A stretch of 63,483 nt of DNA from Betaproteobacteria bacterium (lineage in GTDB: Bacteria; Pseudomonadota; Gammaproteobacteria; Burkholderiales; JAEUOS01). Below the pieces are notes generated by a model. It was not told the DNA's origin and did not search any database. It saw only the letters and a program-made list of their open reading frames with translations. Within the stretch, counting starts at the first letter, position 1. Each line of letters opens with the position of its first letter. Below are positions 34,753 through 43,738 of the stretch, piece after piece. Made by a program: the position numbers and the translations under genes. The stretch spans positions 1-63,483 of the forward strand of contig JAQGMJ010000024.1 in the NCBI GenBank assembly GCA_028292405.1, given 5' to 3'.

Positions 34753-35454
34753 ATGGTCAAAGAACATCTTTCAACGCAATACGACGCCGACCTCGAAGAG
34801 ATCCGCACCCGCATGCTGCAGATGGGCGGGCTGGTCGAGGAGCAGGTGAGCAACGCCCTGGCCGGCTATGCCGACGGCAATTCGCCGACGCTGGACCGCG
34901 TCAAAGCGACCGAGGAGCGGGTCAACCAGCTGGAGATCGAGCTGGACGACCGCTGCACCCACCTGATCGCGCGGCGCCAGCCGGCCGCCGGCGACCTGCG
35001 CCTGGTGATGGCGGTGGTGAAATCCATCACCGATCTCGAGCGCATCGGCGACGAGGCGGCGAAAATCGCGCGCATCGCCAAGCAGATGCACGAGCGCGGC
35101 ATCGTCCACCTGAGCGGCTTTTCCGACGTCCGGGTGGCGGCCAACCTGGCCTCCTCCATGCTCAAGGGAGCGCTCGACGCCTTCGCGCGCATGGACGCCG
35201 AAGCCGCGCAGCAGATCGTCATGCAGGACAAGCACATCGACAGCGAATTCCGCAGCCTGCTGCGCGAGCTGATCACCTTCATGATGGAAGACCCGCGCAC
35301 CATATCCACGGCGCTCGACATCGTGTGGATCGCCAAGGCGCTGGAGCGCGTCGGCGACCACGCGAAGAACATCGCCGAGTACGTGATCTACGTTTCCAGC
35401 GGCACCGACGTGCGTCACTCGCAGGGCCAGTCCGAAAGCACCGCTCTCGGATGA
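34753..35454 (+). CDS. phoU: Phosphate signalling protein PhoU
   Basis: A 233-residue PhoU with two three-helix bundles. Each has the family motif: DRCTHLIARRQPAAGDLR with DLERIGDEAAKIAR in the first, and LDIVWIAKALERVGDHAKNIAEY in the second. It links PstB and PhoR so that signalling is off when phosphate is plentiful. AGGAG lies at 34738-34742, ten bases before the ATG. Confidence 0.96.
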   Translation: MVKEHLSTQYDADLEEIRTRMLQMGGLVEEQVSNALAGYADGNSPTLDRVKATEERVNQLEIELDDRCTHLIARRQPAAGDLRLVMAVVKSITDLERIGDEAAKIARIAKQMHERGIVHLSGFSDVRVAANLASSMLKGALDAFARMDAEAAQQIVMQDKHIDSEFRSLLRELITFMMEDPRTISTALDIVWIAKALERVGDHAKNIAEYVIYVSSGTDVRHSQGQSESTALG

Positions 35455-35503
35455 TCGCCCGCCTGTTTTCACCCCTCTCCGGACTTTACGGGATAATCAC
35501 TCA

Positions 35504-36205
35504 ATGAGCCTGGACACGACCCTGCTTCTGGTGGAAGACGAACCGGCAATTCTCGAACTGCTGGAATTCGCTCTTTCTCCCAAGGGCTACAAGCTGAAAA
35601 AAGCCATGGACGCGCAGACCGCGCGCGACCTGATCCGCGAGGCGCTGCCCGACCTGATCATCCTCGACTGGATGATGCCGGGCGAGTCCGGCGTGCAACT
35701 GGCGCGCTCGCTGCGCCAGGACACGCGCACCAAGGGCCTGCCGATCATCATGCTCACCGCCAAGGCCGAAGAAGGCGACAAGATCACCGGTCTTGACGCC
35801 GGCGCCGACGACTACATCACCAAGCCGTTTTCGCCGCGCGAGCTGGTGGCGCGGGTCAATGCGCTGCTGCGCCGCCGCGCGCCGGAACATGCGGAAGAGC
35901 CCATCGGCTATGCTGCACTGACGGTGGATCCGTCGCGCTTCGAGGCGCGCGCCGACGGCAAGCTGCTCGACATGGGCGCCACCGAGTTCAAGCTGCTGAA
36001 GTTCCTGGTGGCCCACCCGGAGCGGGTGTTCTCGCGCGCGCAATTGCTCGACCAGGTGTGGGGCGACCACTCCTTCATCGAGGAACGCACGGTGGACGTG
36101 CACATCCTGCGTCTGCGCAAGGCGCTGGGCACGCACGGCGCCGATTCCCTGGTGCAGACCGTGCGCGGCGCCGGCTACCGCCTGGCGCGCACCAGCGGCG
36201 AGTGA
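35504..36205 (+). CDS. phoB: Phosphate response regulator PhoB
   Basis: A 233-residue response regulator. The receiver domain has the acidic LVEDEP, the phosphoacceptor Asp in LIILDWMMPGESG (about residue 54), the Thr in MLTAKA and Lys in YITKPFSPREL. The OmpR-type winged helix occupies about 130-230, with LLDQVWGDHSFIEERTVDVH and RTVRGAGYRLA. Phosphorylated by PhoR, it binds the 11-bp repeats found at eight places in this window. A gap of 49 bases after phoU carries no clear promoter, so it is cotranscribed. Confidence 0.97.
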   Translation: MSLDTTLLLVEDEPAILELLEFALSPKGYKLKKAMDAQTARDLIREALPDLIILDWMMPGESGVQLARSLRQDTRTKGLPIIMLTAKAEEGDKITGLDAGADDYITKPFSPRELVARVNALLRRRAPEHAEEPIGYAALTVDPSRFEARADGKLLDMGATEFKLLKFLVAHPERVFSRAQLLDQVWGDHSFIEERTVDVHILRLRKALGTHGADSLVQTVRGAGYRLARTSGE

Positions 36206-36218
36206 TAAGCGGCGATAA

Positions 36219-37580
36219 TTGAGGCTTCGCGCCCGCCGGGCGCCGCCCTTGCACCCCATTCATTTGTCGCGCTTCTGGTATCCGGTTGCCTTTCGTTTCG
36301 CCGTCATCGGCTTTTGCGCCGCGATGGCGGAGTACATATTCGGCACGCCCTGGGGCTATCTCATCGCCCTGGCCGGGCTGCTGCTGCTGATCGCCTTTCA
36401 CCTGTTCTACCTGCGCCGGGTCGAGACCTGGCTGCAGCGCCCGGACGAGGGCGCCGAGCATCCCGAGGACCTGCCGGAAGGCTACGGCGCCTGGGAGACG
36501 GTGTTTTCCGCCCTGCGCCGCGCGCGCCGCCGCGAGGACAAGCGGCGCGACCTGGTGGCCGAGACGCTGAACCGCTTCATCGAGGCCTCCAGCGCCCTGC
36601 CCGACGGCATCATCATCCTCGACCAGGGCGACCGCATCGAGTGGTGCAACCCCTCGGCCTGCCGCCATTTCGGCATCGACCTGGCGCGCGACCAGGGCTA
36701 CCTGATCGCCAATCTCGTGCGCCAGCCGCCGTTCACCGAATACCTGGTGCGCGCCGACTTCCGTGAGCCCCTGGTGCTCACCGACCCCACGGGCAAGATC
36801 ACGCTCTCCGTGCAGATGCTGCCGTTCCAGGAGACCCGGCGCATCGTGCTGTCGCGCGACATCACGCCCTTCGTCAAGGTCGAGACCATGCGCCGCGACT
36901 TCATCGCCAACGTCTCGCACGAATTGCGCACGCCGCTGACGGTGGTGGGCGGCTTCCTGGAGCAGCTGATCGACCAGCCCCACGTGCCGGCCGAGCAGCG
37001 CCAGCGCATCGAAAACATGATGCTCGACCAGACCGGGCGCATGCAGCGCCTGATCGAAGACCTGCTCACCCTCTCCAAGCTGGAGACCCAGGCAAGCCCG
37101 GCGCGCGAAGAGGAGATTCCGGTGCAGTCGCTGCTGGAGACGGTGGCTTCCGAAACCCGCGCCCTCTCCGGCGGGCGCCACACGATATTGCTCGACACCT
37201 TTCCGGTCACCCTGCGCGGCGCTTCGGATGAATTGCGCAGCGTGTTTTCCAACCTGGCTTCCAACGCGGTGCGCTATACCCCGGGCGGCGGCACCATCCG
37301 CATCACCTTCTCGCCGCATCCGGAAGGCGCGCAATACAGCGTGGCCGACACCGGCCCGGGGATCGCGCCGGAACACCTGCCGCGCCTGACCGAGCGCTTC
37401 TACCGCGTCGACAAGTCACGCTCGCGCGAGACCGGCGGCACGGGCCTGGGCCTGGCGATCGTCAAGCACGTGCTGGCGCGGCACGGCGGGCGCCTGGAGA
37501 TCGAGAGCGAGATGGGCCAGGGGAGCACCTTTCGCGCCATTTTGCCGGCGGCGCGCCTGACGGTACAGGGCTCGCACTAG
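36219..37580 (+). CDS. phoR: Phosphate sensor histidine kinase PhoR
   Basis: A 453-residue membrane kinase. Two hydrophobic segments near the N-terminus (RFAVIGFCAAMAEYI, YLIALAGLLLLIAFHLFYL) leave almost no periplasmic part, as in E. coli PhoR. A PAS-like domain (ALPDGIIILDQGDRIEWCNP) precedes the H-box NVSHELRTPLTVVGG, the N-box LASNAVRYTP, and G-boxes DTGPGIAPEH and GGTGLGLAI. No ATG precedes the membrane part: TTG 36219 is used, TTG 36249 is possible. Starts 13 bases after phoB; a bidirectional terminator follows. Confidence 0.93.
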   Translation: MRLRARRAPPLHPIHLSRFWYPVAFRFAVIGFCAAMAEYIFGTPWGYLIALAGLLLLIAFHLFYLRRVETWLQRPDEGAEHPEDLPEGYGAWETVFSALRRARRREDKRRDLVAETLNRFIEASSALPDGIIILDQGDRIEWCNPSACRHFGIDLARDQGYLIANLVRQPPFTEYLVRADFREPLVLTDPTGKITLSVQMLPFQETRRIVLSRDITPFVKVETMRRDFIANVSHELRTPLTVVGGFLEQLIDQPHVPAEQRQRIENMMLDQTGRMQRLIEDLLTLSKLETQASPAREEEIPVQSLLETVASETRALSGGRHTILLDTFPVTLRGASDELRSVFSNLASNAVRYTPGGGTIRITFSPHPEGAQYSVADTGPGIAPEHLPRLTERFYRVDKSRSRETGGTGLGLAIVKHVLARHGGRLEIESEMGQGSTFRAILPAARLTVQGSH

Positions 37581-37611
37581 GCGACGACGCTTCAGCGCAT
37601 TGCGCAAATAA

Positions 37612-37638
37612 AAAGAGGCCCGCGATGCGGGCCTCTTT
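37612..37638. terminator. Bidirectional terminator between phoR and terC
   Basis: AAAGAGGCCCGC/GCGGGCCTCTTT with loop GAT; an A-tract before and T-tract after give U-runs on both strands. It closes both the pst-pho operon and the convergent terC gene. Confidence 0.88.
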
Positions 37639-37675
37639 GCATTGCAGGGCGGCCGTGTGGCCGCCCGCATACCGC

Positions 37676-38365
37676 TTACGCCTTGCGCGCGTGCATCTGC
37701 TGCATGGCGCGGCCGGTGGCCAGCACTGCGCCGACCAGGGCAACGTAGGCGACCCAGGACCAGTGCTCGATCGGGTCGATGAGCTCGTCGAGCAGGGGCT
37801 CGGCGAGGATCATCTTCACCGCGGTGGCGGCGAGCACGGCGGCGCCGAAGTAGATCACCACCGGGAAGCGCTCGATCAGTTTCAGCACCAGGCCGCTGCC
37901 CCAGACCACCACCGGCACGCTGATCACCAGGCCCAGCACCACCAGCACGTAGTTGCCGTGGGCGGCGCCGGCGACGGCCAGCACGTTGTCCAGGCCCATG
38001 ATGGCATCCGCAATCACGATGGTCTTCATCGCCGCCCAGAAGCCGATGCTGCCCGTATGCGCCTCGCCTTCGCCGCCCTCATCGGACAACAGGTTGACGG
38101 CGATCCACAGCAGCAGCAGGCCGCCGATCAGCAACAGGCCGGGTATCTTCAGCAGCCAGACCACCACCAGGGTCATCAGTGAGCGCACCACCACCGCGCC
38201 CACGGTACCCCAGATGATGGCCTTTTTACGCAGGGCGGCGGGCAGGCGCCGCGCCGCCATGGCGATGACGATGGCGTTGTCGCCGGCCAGCACGAGGTCG
38301 ATGACGACGATGGCCGCCAGCGCGGAAAGAAACGAGAGAGAGAAAAAATCCACGTGATACTCCAC
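37676..38365 (-). CDS. TerC-family membrane protein, likely Mn exporter
   Basis: A 229-residue membrane protein of the TerC/YjbE family with about seven hydrophobic segments. The paired acidic motifs are VVIDLVLAGDNAIVIAMAAR and IVIADAIMGLDNVLAVAGAA. The start is GTG. TerC-family proteins such as Alx and YceF/YkoY export manganese. Upstream is a yybP-ykoY-type riboswitch, which turns on such genes when Mn2+ is high, so manganese efflux is the likely job. Older annotations as tellurium resistance are less apt. Confidence 0.88.
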   Translation of the reverse strand: MEYHVDFFSLSFLSALAAIVVIDLVLAGDNAIVIAMAARRLPAALRKKAIIWGTVGAVVVRSLMTLVVVWLLKIPGLLLIGGLLLLWIAVNLLSDEGGEGEAHTGSIGFWAAMKTIVIADAIMGLDNVLAVAGAAHGNYVLVVLGLVISVPVVVWGSGLVLKLIERFPVVIYFGAAVLAATAVKMILAEPLLDELIDPIEHWSWVAYVALVGAVLATGRAMQQMHARKA

Positions 38366-38444
38366 TGCGCTCTAGTCTTGAGGGAAGACCCAGCGGCACG
38401 CAGTATCAGGAAATCAGGGGAGCACATGCCCTGGGGCTGACAAA

Positions 38445-38600
38445 AGCGGCCACCAAGGTCTCGCATGCGGGTCGTTGGGAATCTCCAACTTGCCGCCGGC
38501 TGATCCGGGGAACTGCGCCAGAAAGACTGGCTCCCGTATTGACGAATCAACCGCAAGGCGCACCGGACAGACCGCTACGCCTCGTAGCTACTCCCCCTGA
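38445..38600 (-). promoter_or_regulatory. yybP-ykoY manganese riboswitch
   Basis: On the minus strand, 80-235 bases before terC, two conserved blocks of the yybP-ykoY aptamer occur in the right order: GGGGAGTAGC (38587-38596) and GCGAGACCTTGG (38453-38464). These are the L1 and L3 loops that meet to bind Mn2+. Between them are stems such as GCCAG TCTTT CTGGC and GTTGG AGATTC CCAAC. The expected downstream gene (TerC family) is present. End points are approximate. Confidence 0.8.
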
Positions 38601-38641
38601 CACGCCACCAATTACGGGCGGCGCGTGGAAGTTGAGCAGCT

Positions 38642-38673
38642 AGTATAGCAAAGAAAATCCTGCGGAATGTCAA
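38642..38673 (-). promoter_or_regulatory. Possible terC promoter
   Basis: Minus strand TTGACA (38668-38673) and TATACT (38642-38647) precede the riboswitch, but the spacer is 20 bases, longer than the preferred 16-18. Bases 38674-38987, up to the MFS gene, contain no gene or repeat I can support. Confidence 0.4.
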
Positions 38674-38987
38674 ATCTGGTTAAGCCGGCGACTCCCCCGG
38701 ACAATCAGCAGCCTGGAACCTTCCACCGGGCTTTTGCAAGGCGCGGCCGGGTGGAACCTCGGGCCTGAATGCGTCATCCAGACTATAAATCGATGCTGCC
38801 TTTCTTCCATGTGACAATCCGCCCCTGGAACGAGCGGGCAAAGTCGCCTGCCGAACGATAAGCCCCACGGGCGCAAGGAGACGGACTTGGCTGGCGTGCC
38901 GACGCATCGGACGCAGCGCGGCAATCGCCGCCGCCGGACCTCGCCTGTTTGCGTGCGTCATTCCGCGCCGCCCCGCGCACGAACGCA

Positions 38988-40244
38988 ATGAACCCCGCCC
39001 TGGACGAAACCCTGGCCGGCGCCGCGCCGGCAGCGCCGGCCCCCGCGCGCGAAACCATCGAAACCCGCAAGTCCTGGCTGATCGCCGTCGCGGTCACTTT
39101 CATCCTCGCCTTTTCCTACGGCGCGCCGCTGGTCAATACCGTGGCGCTGAAGAGCATCGCGGCGGACTTCGGCGGCCTGCGCACCGTACCCTCTCTCGCG
39201 GCGGCTTTTGTCTGGCTCGGCTCCGGCATCGGCGCCATGGCGTTCGGCCGGCTGGTCCCGCGCCTGGGCTACCGCTTCATCGCGCTCTTCGGCACCGTGT
39301 GCATCGGCCTGGGCCTGATGCTCTCTTCCTCCGGCGATTCAGTGCGCTTTCTTATCGGCCATGTCGTCTTCATCGGCTTTCTCGGGTCCGGCGCGATCAA
39401 TGCGCAGATGATGGTCTACATCAGCCGCTGGTTCGACCGCCGCCGCGGCACCGCCCTGGCACTGGTCACCAGCGGCCAATATATCGGCGGCATGGTCTGG
39501 CCCACGCTGATCACCACCGGGTTAAGCGAGGGCGGCTGGCGCCACACCATGTTCGTCTCCGGTATCGTCGTCATCGCCGGGCTGGTGCCGCTGGTCTGGT
39601 TCGCCCTGCGCCCGCCGCCGGCGATCGATACGGCGCCCAGCGGCGCGAAGTCCTTTTCCCGGCAGGTCAGCATCGCCGGCCAGTCGCAGCGCAAGACTTT
39701 CGTGATGCTGTGCATCGCCGGCTTTTGCTGCTGCATGCCGATGGCCATGCCGCCCTCGCACCTGGTCGCGCTCTGCGGCGACCTCGGCATTTCCGGCAAG
39801 ACCGGCGCCTTCATGCTCTCGGTGATGCAGGCCTGCGCCTTCATCAGCCGCCAGTTCTGGGGCTGGCTGTCGGACCGCATGGGCGGGCTGAAGACCATCC
39901 TCGCCGGCTCCATCCTGCAGGCGCTGTCGATCGTCGGCTTTTCCCTCACGCAAAGCGAATTCGGCCTGTTCGCCGTCGCCTCCGCCTTCGGCATGGGCTT
40001 CGCCGGCATCATCCCCGCCTACGTGCTGGGCGTGCGCGAGATTTTTCCCGCCGAGGAGGCCCACTGGCGCGTGCCCACCTGGTTTTTCTCCAACCTCTGC
40101 GGCATGGCCTTCGGCAGCTGGCTCGCCGGCTACATCTACGACCAGACCCACACCTACTCGCTCGCCTTCAACCTCGGCATCCTGTTCAACGTCGGCAACA
40201 TCGCGGTGATCGGCTGGCTGGTGTCGCGGCAGGTGAACCGGTAG
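38988..40244 (+). CDS. MFS transporter, monocarboxylate/oxalate-formate type
   Basis: A 418-residue transporter with 12 predicted segments. N-terminal half: SWLIAVAVTFILAFSYGAPL; signature GRLVPRLGYRFIALFG; centre RWFDRRRGTALALVTSGQYIG; second half QFWGWLSDRMGGLKTILAGS. These resemble the oxalate:formate antiporter/monocarboxylate group. ATG 38988 starts just before a short Ala/Pro-rich tail. It lies with two Bug receptors and an SDR, which suggests a role in uptake of an organic acid. Substrate unknown. Confidence 0.85.
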   Translation: MNPALDETLAGAAPAAPAPARETIETRKSWLIAVAVTFILAFSYGAPLVNTVALKSIAADFGGLRTVPSLAAAFVWLGSGIGAMAFGRLVPRLGYRFIALFGTVCIGLGLMLSSSGDSVRFLIGHVVFIGFLGSGAINAQMMVYISRWFDRRRGTALALVTSGQYIGGMVWPTLITTGLSEGGWRHTMFVSGIVVIAGLVPLVWFALRPPPAIDTAPSGAKSFSRQVSIAGQSQRKTFVMLCIAGFCCCMPMAMPPSHLVALCGDLGISGKTGAFMLSVMQACAFISRQFWGWLSDRMGGLKTILAGSILQALSIVGFSLTQSEFGLFAVASAFGMGFAGIIPAYVLGVREIFPAEEAHWRVPTWFFSNLCGMAFGSWLAGYIYDQTHTYSLAFNLGILFNVGNIAVIGWLVSRQVNR

Positions 40245-40305
40245 CCGGAGAACAAAGGGATACATCCCAGTGGACGGCGGAACCAAAACCCAGGGAGGAG
40301 ACCTG

Positions 40306-41268
40306 ATGAAAAAGATGCGCGCAATTGCGCTGGCCGCGTTCGTCGCGGCGACCGGCCCTGCACAGGCCACGGACGTATTCCCGGGCAAGCCGGTGCGCAT
40401 CATCGTCACCTTCTCCCCCGGCGGCTCCGCCGACGTGGTGGCGCGGATGATCGCGCCCAAGCTGTCGGCCGAGCTCGGCCAATCGGTAGTGATCGAAAAT
40501 CGCCCCGGCGCCTCCGGCGTGATTGGCAGCGCGCTGCTGGCAAGCTCGGCGCCCGACGGCTACACCATGGGCATCACCTCGACCTCACAGGCCGCCGCGC
40601 CCTTCGCCATGAAGCTGACTTTCGACATGGCGAAAGACATTCGCGGCGTCACGCTCATCATGAACGTGCCCAATGTGCTGGCTGCCGGCATGGCCGTGCC
40701 CGCTAACAATCTCCAGGAAGTGCTCGCGCTCGCAAGGGCGAAGCCGGGCGAACTGAGCTATGGCCACGCCGGCAACTTCACCGCCAGCGACTTCGGCATG
40801 GCGCTCTTGAAACAGCAGGCCCGCGTGCAGATGATTTCCGTGCCCTACAAGGGCGGCGGCCCGGCGCTGCTGGCCCTGCTGAGCAACGATGTCACCCTGG
40901 CCATCAGCGGCCCGCCGCCGTATCTGCCGCATATCAAGGCGGGCAAGATCAAGGCGATAGCCACCACCGGCCTGCAGCGCTCGCCCGCCCTGCCCACCGT
41001 GCCGACCTTCGCCGAAAGCGGCGTGCCGGGGTTCGACATTACCGACTGGTACGGCCTCTCGGTGCCGGCGCATACCCCGGAGCCGGTCGTGAAAAGGCTG
41101 AACGAGGCCCTGGTGAAGGTGATCAAGTCGCCCGACATCACGCAAGCCATGGCCGCGCAGGGCGCCATCGCGGTGGCCAACAGCCCCCAGGAATTCGACG
41201 CCTTTTTCGCCAAGCAGAGCGAGAAATACGGCGCCCTCGTGCGTGACCTCAACCTGAAACCGGATTGA
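40306..41268 (+). CDS. Bug/TctC-family periplasmic receptor
   Basis: A 320-residue receptor: signal peptide MKKMRAIALAAFVAATGPAQA, then FPGKPVRIIVTFSPGGSADVVAR, NRPGASGVIGSALL, SVPYKGGGPALLALLSNDV and GFDITDWYGLSVPAHTPEPV. A strong GGAGGAG precedes the ATG. The stop codon overlaps the region of the next gene start within five bases, so it is cotranscribed with the SDR. No TctAB permease nearby; ligand unknown. Confidence 0.9.
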   Translation: MKKMRAIALAAFVAATGPAQATDVFPGKPVRIIVTFSPGGSADVVARMIAPKLSAELGQSVVIENRPGASGVIGSALLASSAPDGYTMGITSTSQAAAPFAMKLTFDMAKDIRGVTLIMNVPNVLAAGMAVPANNLQEVLALARAKPGELSYGHAGNFTASDFGMALLKQQARVQMISVPYKGGGPALLALLSNDVTLAISGPPPYLPHIKAGKIKAIATTGLQRSPALPTVPTFAESGVPGFDITDWYGLSVPAHTPEPVVKRLNEALVKVIKSPDITQAMAAQGAIAVANSPQEFDAFFAKQSEKYGALVRDLNLKPD

Positions 41269-41270
41269 AC

Positions 41271-42034
41271 ATGGAACTCGAACTCAAAGGCAAACACGCC
41301 GTCATCACCGGCGGCTCGCAAGGCATCGGCCACGCCATCGCAAGGCGCCTGGCGGCCGAAGGCTGCAACGTCTCGATCATCGGCCGCGACGCCGAGCGCC
41401 TGAAGCGCGCCGAAGAATCCCTGCGCCAGGAATTCGGCGTCAAGGTCGGCTCGCTGAGCGCCGACCTCGCCCAGTATGAGCAACTGCAACGGGTCTTCCC
41501 GCTCTTGCGCGAAGCCGACATCCTGGTCAACTCGGCCGGCGCGGTGCCGCGCGGCGCCCTGCTGGAAACCAAAAGCGAGATCCTGCGCGACGCTTTCGCC
41601 GGCAAGGTGTTCGCCACCATGGACCTGTGCCGCGAAGCGCAGTTGCGCATGCGCGAGCGCGGCGGCGGCGTGGTGGTGAACATCATCGGCATCGCCGGCG
41701 AAAAGCCCAACCCCCGCTCGATTGGCACGACGACAGCGAACGCCGCCCTGATCGCCTTCACCGAAGCCGCCGGCGCCATCAGCGTCGACGACAAGGTGCG
41801 CATCGTCGGTATCAATCCCGGCCTGATCGCCACCGAGCGCACCAAGAGCCTGCTGGACAAGAACAACGCCGTCGACAGCGCCGCCTACGCCCAGCTGGTC
41901 AAGTCGTGCCCTACGGCCGCATGGGCGAGCCCGACGAGATCGCCGACCTGGCCGCCTTCCTCGCCTCGCCGCGCGCCTCCTACATCAGCGGGGCGGTGTT
42001 CACGGTCGATGCCGGGTCGCGCTACCGCACCTAA
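41271..42034 (+). pseudogene. SDR-family oxidoreductase, frameshifted near 41907
   Basis: Starts MELELKGKHAVITGGSQGIGHAIARRL, a clear SDR with coenzyme motif TGGSQGIG and ILVNSAGAVP. At about 41906 the reading frame breaks: the expected end (PYGRMGEPDEIADLAAFLAS, SGAVFTVDAGSR) is in the next frame, ending at 42034. One missing C in AAGTCGTGCCC (expected TCG CTG CCC) explains it. Otherwise the original frame reads a nonsense tail to 42080. The usual catalytic YxxxK is also replaced (GTTTANAAL, with Asn at the Lys position), so a redox role is doubtful even if the break is a sequencing error. Confidence 0.75.
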
Positions 42035-42104
42035 TGCGACCGCGCATGTCTCGCTGTCATTCTGCGCCCAAGGCCTTTAGCTCAACAACGAAACAGGTGA
42101 GACG

Positions 42105-43094
42105 ATGAAAACCGGCGTTCGCAAAGCACTTCACTACATTGCCCTCGCGGCAACGCCGCTATTCAGCGCCGCCGCCTATGCGCAATCTTCCCCGGCGGAC
42201 TACCCCGCGCAACCCATCACCATCATCGTCCCCTTCACCGTCGGCGGCGGCAGCGACGCCGTCACGCGCATCGTCACCACGCGCATCACCGAGCGCACCG
42301 GCAAGTCCATCATCATCGACAACCGCGGCGGCGCCGGCACCAACATCGGCAATGAAATGGCCGCGCGCGCCGCGCCCAACGGCTACACCTACCTGCTCGG
42401 CCAATTCACCCTCTCCGTCAACCCCTCGCTCTACAAGAAGCTCCAATACCGCGTCGACAAGGACTTCGTCCCCGTCGTACACATCGCCGACTCGCCCACC
42501 ATACTCGCGGTAGGCATGAAGTCGCCGATCACCGACGTACGCTCCCTCATCGAGCGCGCCAAGGCAACCCCCGGTTCGATGAACTACGGCTCCGGCGGCA
42601 CCGGCACCCCGCCCCACCTATCGGGCGAACTGCTGCAAAAACTCACCGGCACCAAGCTGGTCCACGTCCCCTACAAAGGCAGCGGCCCCGCCATGACCGA
42701 CGTGATCGCCGGCCAACTCGATTTTTGCATCGACACCTCCGGCGGCGTCATTCCGCAAATAGCCGGCGGCAAGCTCAAGGGCCTGGCCATTGCCGGCCCG
42801 CGCCGGCTCTCCGAAATTCCCAGCGTCCCCACCTTCGCCGAAGCCGGCGTGCCCGGCATGGAAGTGCTCGGCTGGTACGGCATCGTCGCCCCCACCGGCA
42901 CGCCCGAGGCCGCCCTGAAGTGGATGAACACCCAGGTCAACGAAGCCATCGCCGACCCCGCCGTCGCCGCCCGCCTGCAAAAAATCGGCGCCCTCCCTGT
43001 CGGCGGCTCCCCGCAGGAACTCGCCCGTTTCATGCAAAAAGAAACCACCCGCTGGGCCGGGATCATCCGCGAACTGAACATCCAGCTGGACTGA
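42105..43094 (+). CDS. Bug/TctC-family periplasmic receptor
   Basis: A 329-residue receptor with signal peptide (ALHYIALAATPLFSAAAYAQ), PAQPITIIVPFTVGGGSDAVTR, NRGGAGTNIGNEM, LVHVPYKGSGPAMTDVIAGQ and GMEVLGWYGIVAPTGTPEAA. It is only moderately similar to the receptor at 40306. Two different receptors around one SDR suggest parallel ligands or gene acquisition. No permease is encoded here. Confidence 0.9.
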   Translation: MKTGVRKALHYIALAATPLFSAAAYAQSSPADYPAQPITIIVPFTVGGGSDAVTRIVTTRITERTGKSIIIDNRGGAGTNIGNEMAARAAPNGYTYLLGQFTLSVNPSLYKKLQYRVDKDFVPVVHIADSPTILAVGMKSPITDVRSLIERAKATPGSMNYGSGGTGTPPHLSGELLQKLTGTKLVHVPYKGSGPAMTDVIAGQLDFCIDTSGGVIPQIAGGKLKGLAIAGPRRLSEIPSVPTFAEAGVPGMEVLGWYGIVAPTGTPEAALKWMNTQVNEAIADPAVAARLQKIGALPVGGSPQELARFMQKETTRWAGIIRELNIQLD

Positions 43095-43159
43095 CCGCCG
43101 GCCGAACTCCCCGCCCCACCCGCCACACCAAGTCGCCACCCATCGCCCTTGGCACGTCT

Positions 43160-43178
43160 CCTCCCTTTCAAGGGGAGG
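43160..43178. repeat. Dispersed intergenic hairpin repeat
   Basis: CCTCCC/GGGAGG with loop TTTCAAG, followed by the CAGGGTGGGGACGGGG-type stretch. Similar sequences are scattered between genes in many betaproteobacterial genomes. It marks the border between the Bug cluster and the accessory island. Confidence 0.5.
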
Positions 43179-43235
43179 GACAGGGTGGGGACGGGGTTAA
43201 GCCGCGCCCACCCGCCGCCGCGCATCTCAAAGCGC

Positions 43236-43700
43236 CTAACCCACCGCGCCCCGATCCTTCGCCAACACCTCCAGCGTCGCCTGATCCGCCTTCCCGCCGT
43301 AATACCTGCGCAAGCCCTCGCCAAACAGCCCGTCCTCCCCGCCCGCCTCGATAAACAAGGTCAGGCAAGACCGAAACTTCTGCGCATCGATCCCACCAAG
43401 AATCTCCTCCGCACCCGGACCATCGCCACCATCCCGATGCGCATTCATCGCCGCCACGCATTCCCGCAAACGCGCCCCCAGCACCGGATGCGCCAGGTAA
43501 GCCTGTGCCTCCTCAATCGAAGCAATCGCGTAGCGCGCCGACATCGAACTCATGCCCAGGCCATGGATTTGCGGCAGCACATACCAGATCCAGTGCGAAC
43601 GCTTGCGCCCCGCGCGCAGTTCGGCCAGCGCTTGCGCGTAGCTTGCTTCCTGCGCCTCGAGGAAGCGGTTCAGGTCATAGGAGTCGGAAGTCGTCGTCAT
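43236..43700 (-). CDS. DUF1810-family protein
   Basis: A 154-residue protein: DLNRFLEAQEASYAQALAEL, WIWYVLPQIHGLGMSSMSARYAI and EAQAYLAHPVLGARLRECV mark the DUF1810 family (helical, often near calpastatin-like annotations). Function unknown. It is the first of a row of small minus-strand genes of unrelated type. Start at ATG 43700, before a conserved Tyr-Asp-Leu segment. Confidence 0.85.
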   Translation of the reverse strand: MTTTSDSYDLNRFLEAQEASYAQALAELRAGRKRSHWIWYVLPQIHGLGMSSMSARYAIASIEEAQAYLAHPVLGARLRECVAAMNAHRDGGDGPGAEEILGGIDAQKFRSCLTLFIEAGGEDGLFGEGLRRYYGGKADQATLEVLAKDRGAVG

Positions 43701-43738
43701 GGGTCCCGAAAGAATATCTTGCGGCAAACCTTTCCTCG

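Noticed and set aside
42054..42060. CTGTCAT as a Pho box before the Bug gene at 42105
   Set aside because: Neither flank has a second half-site at 11 bp; one word of seven bases is expected by chance.
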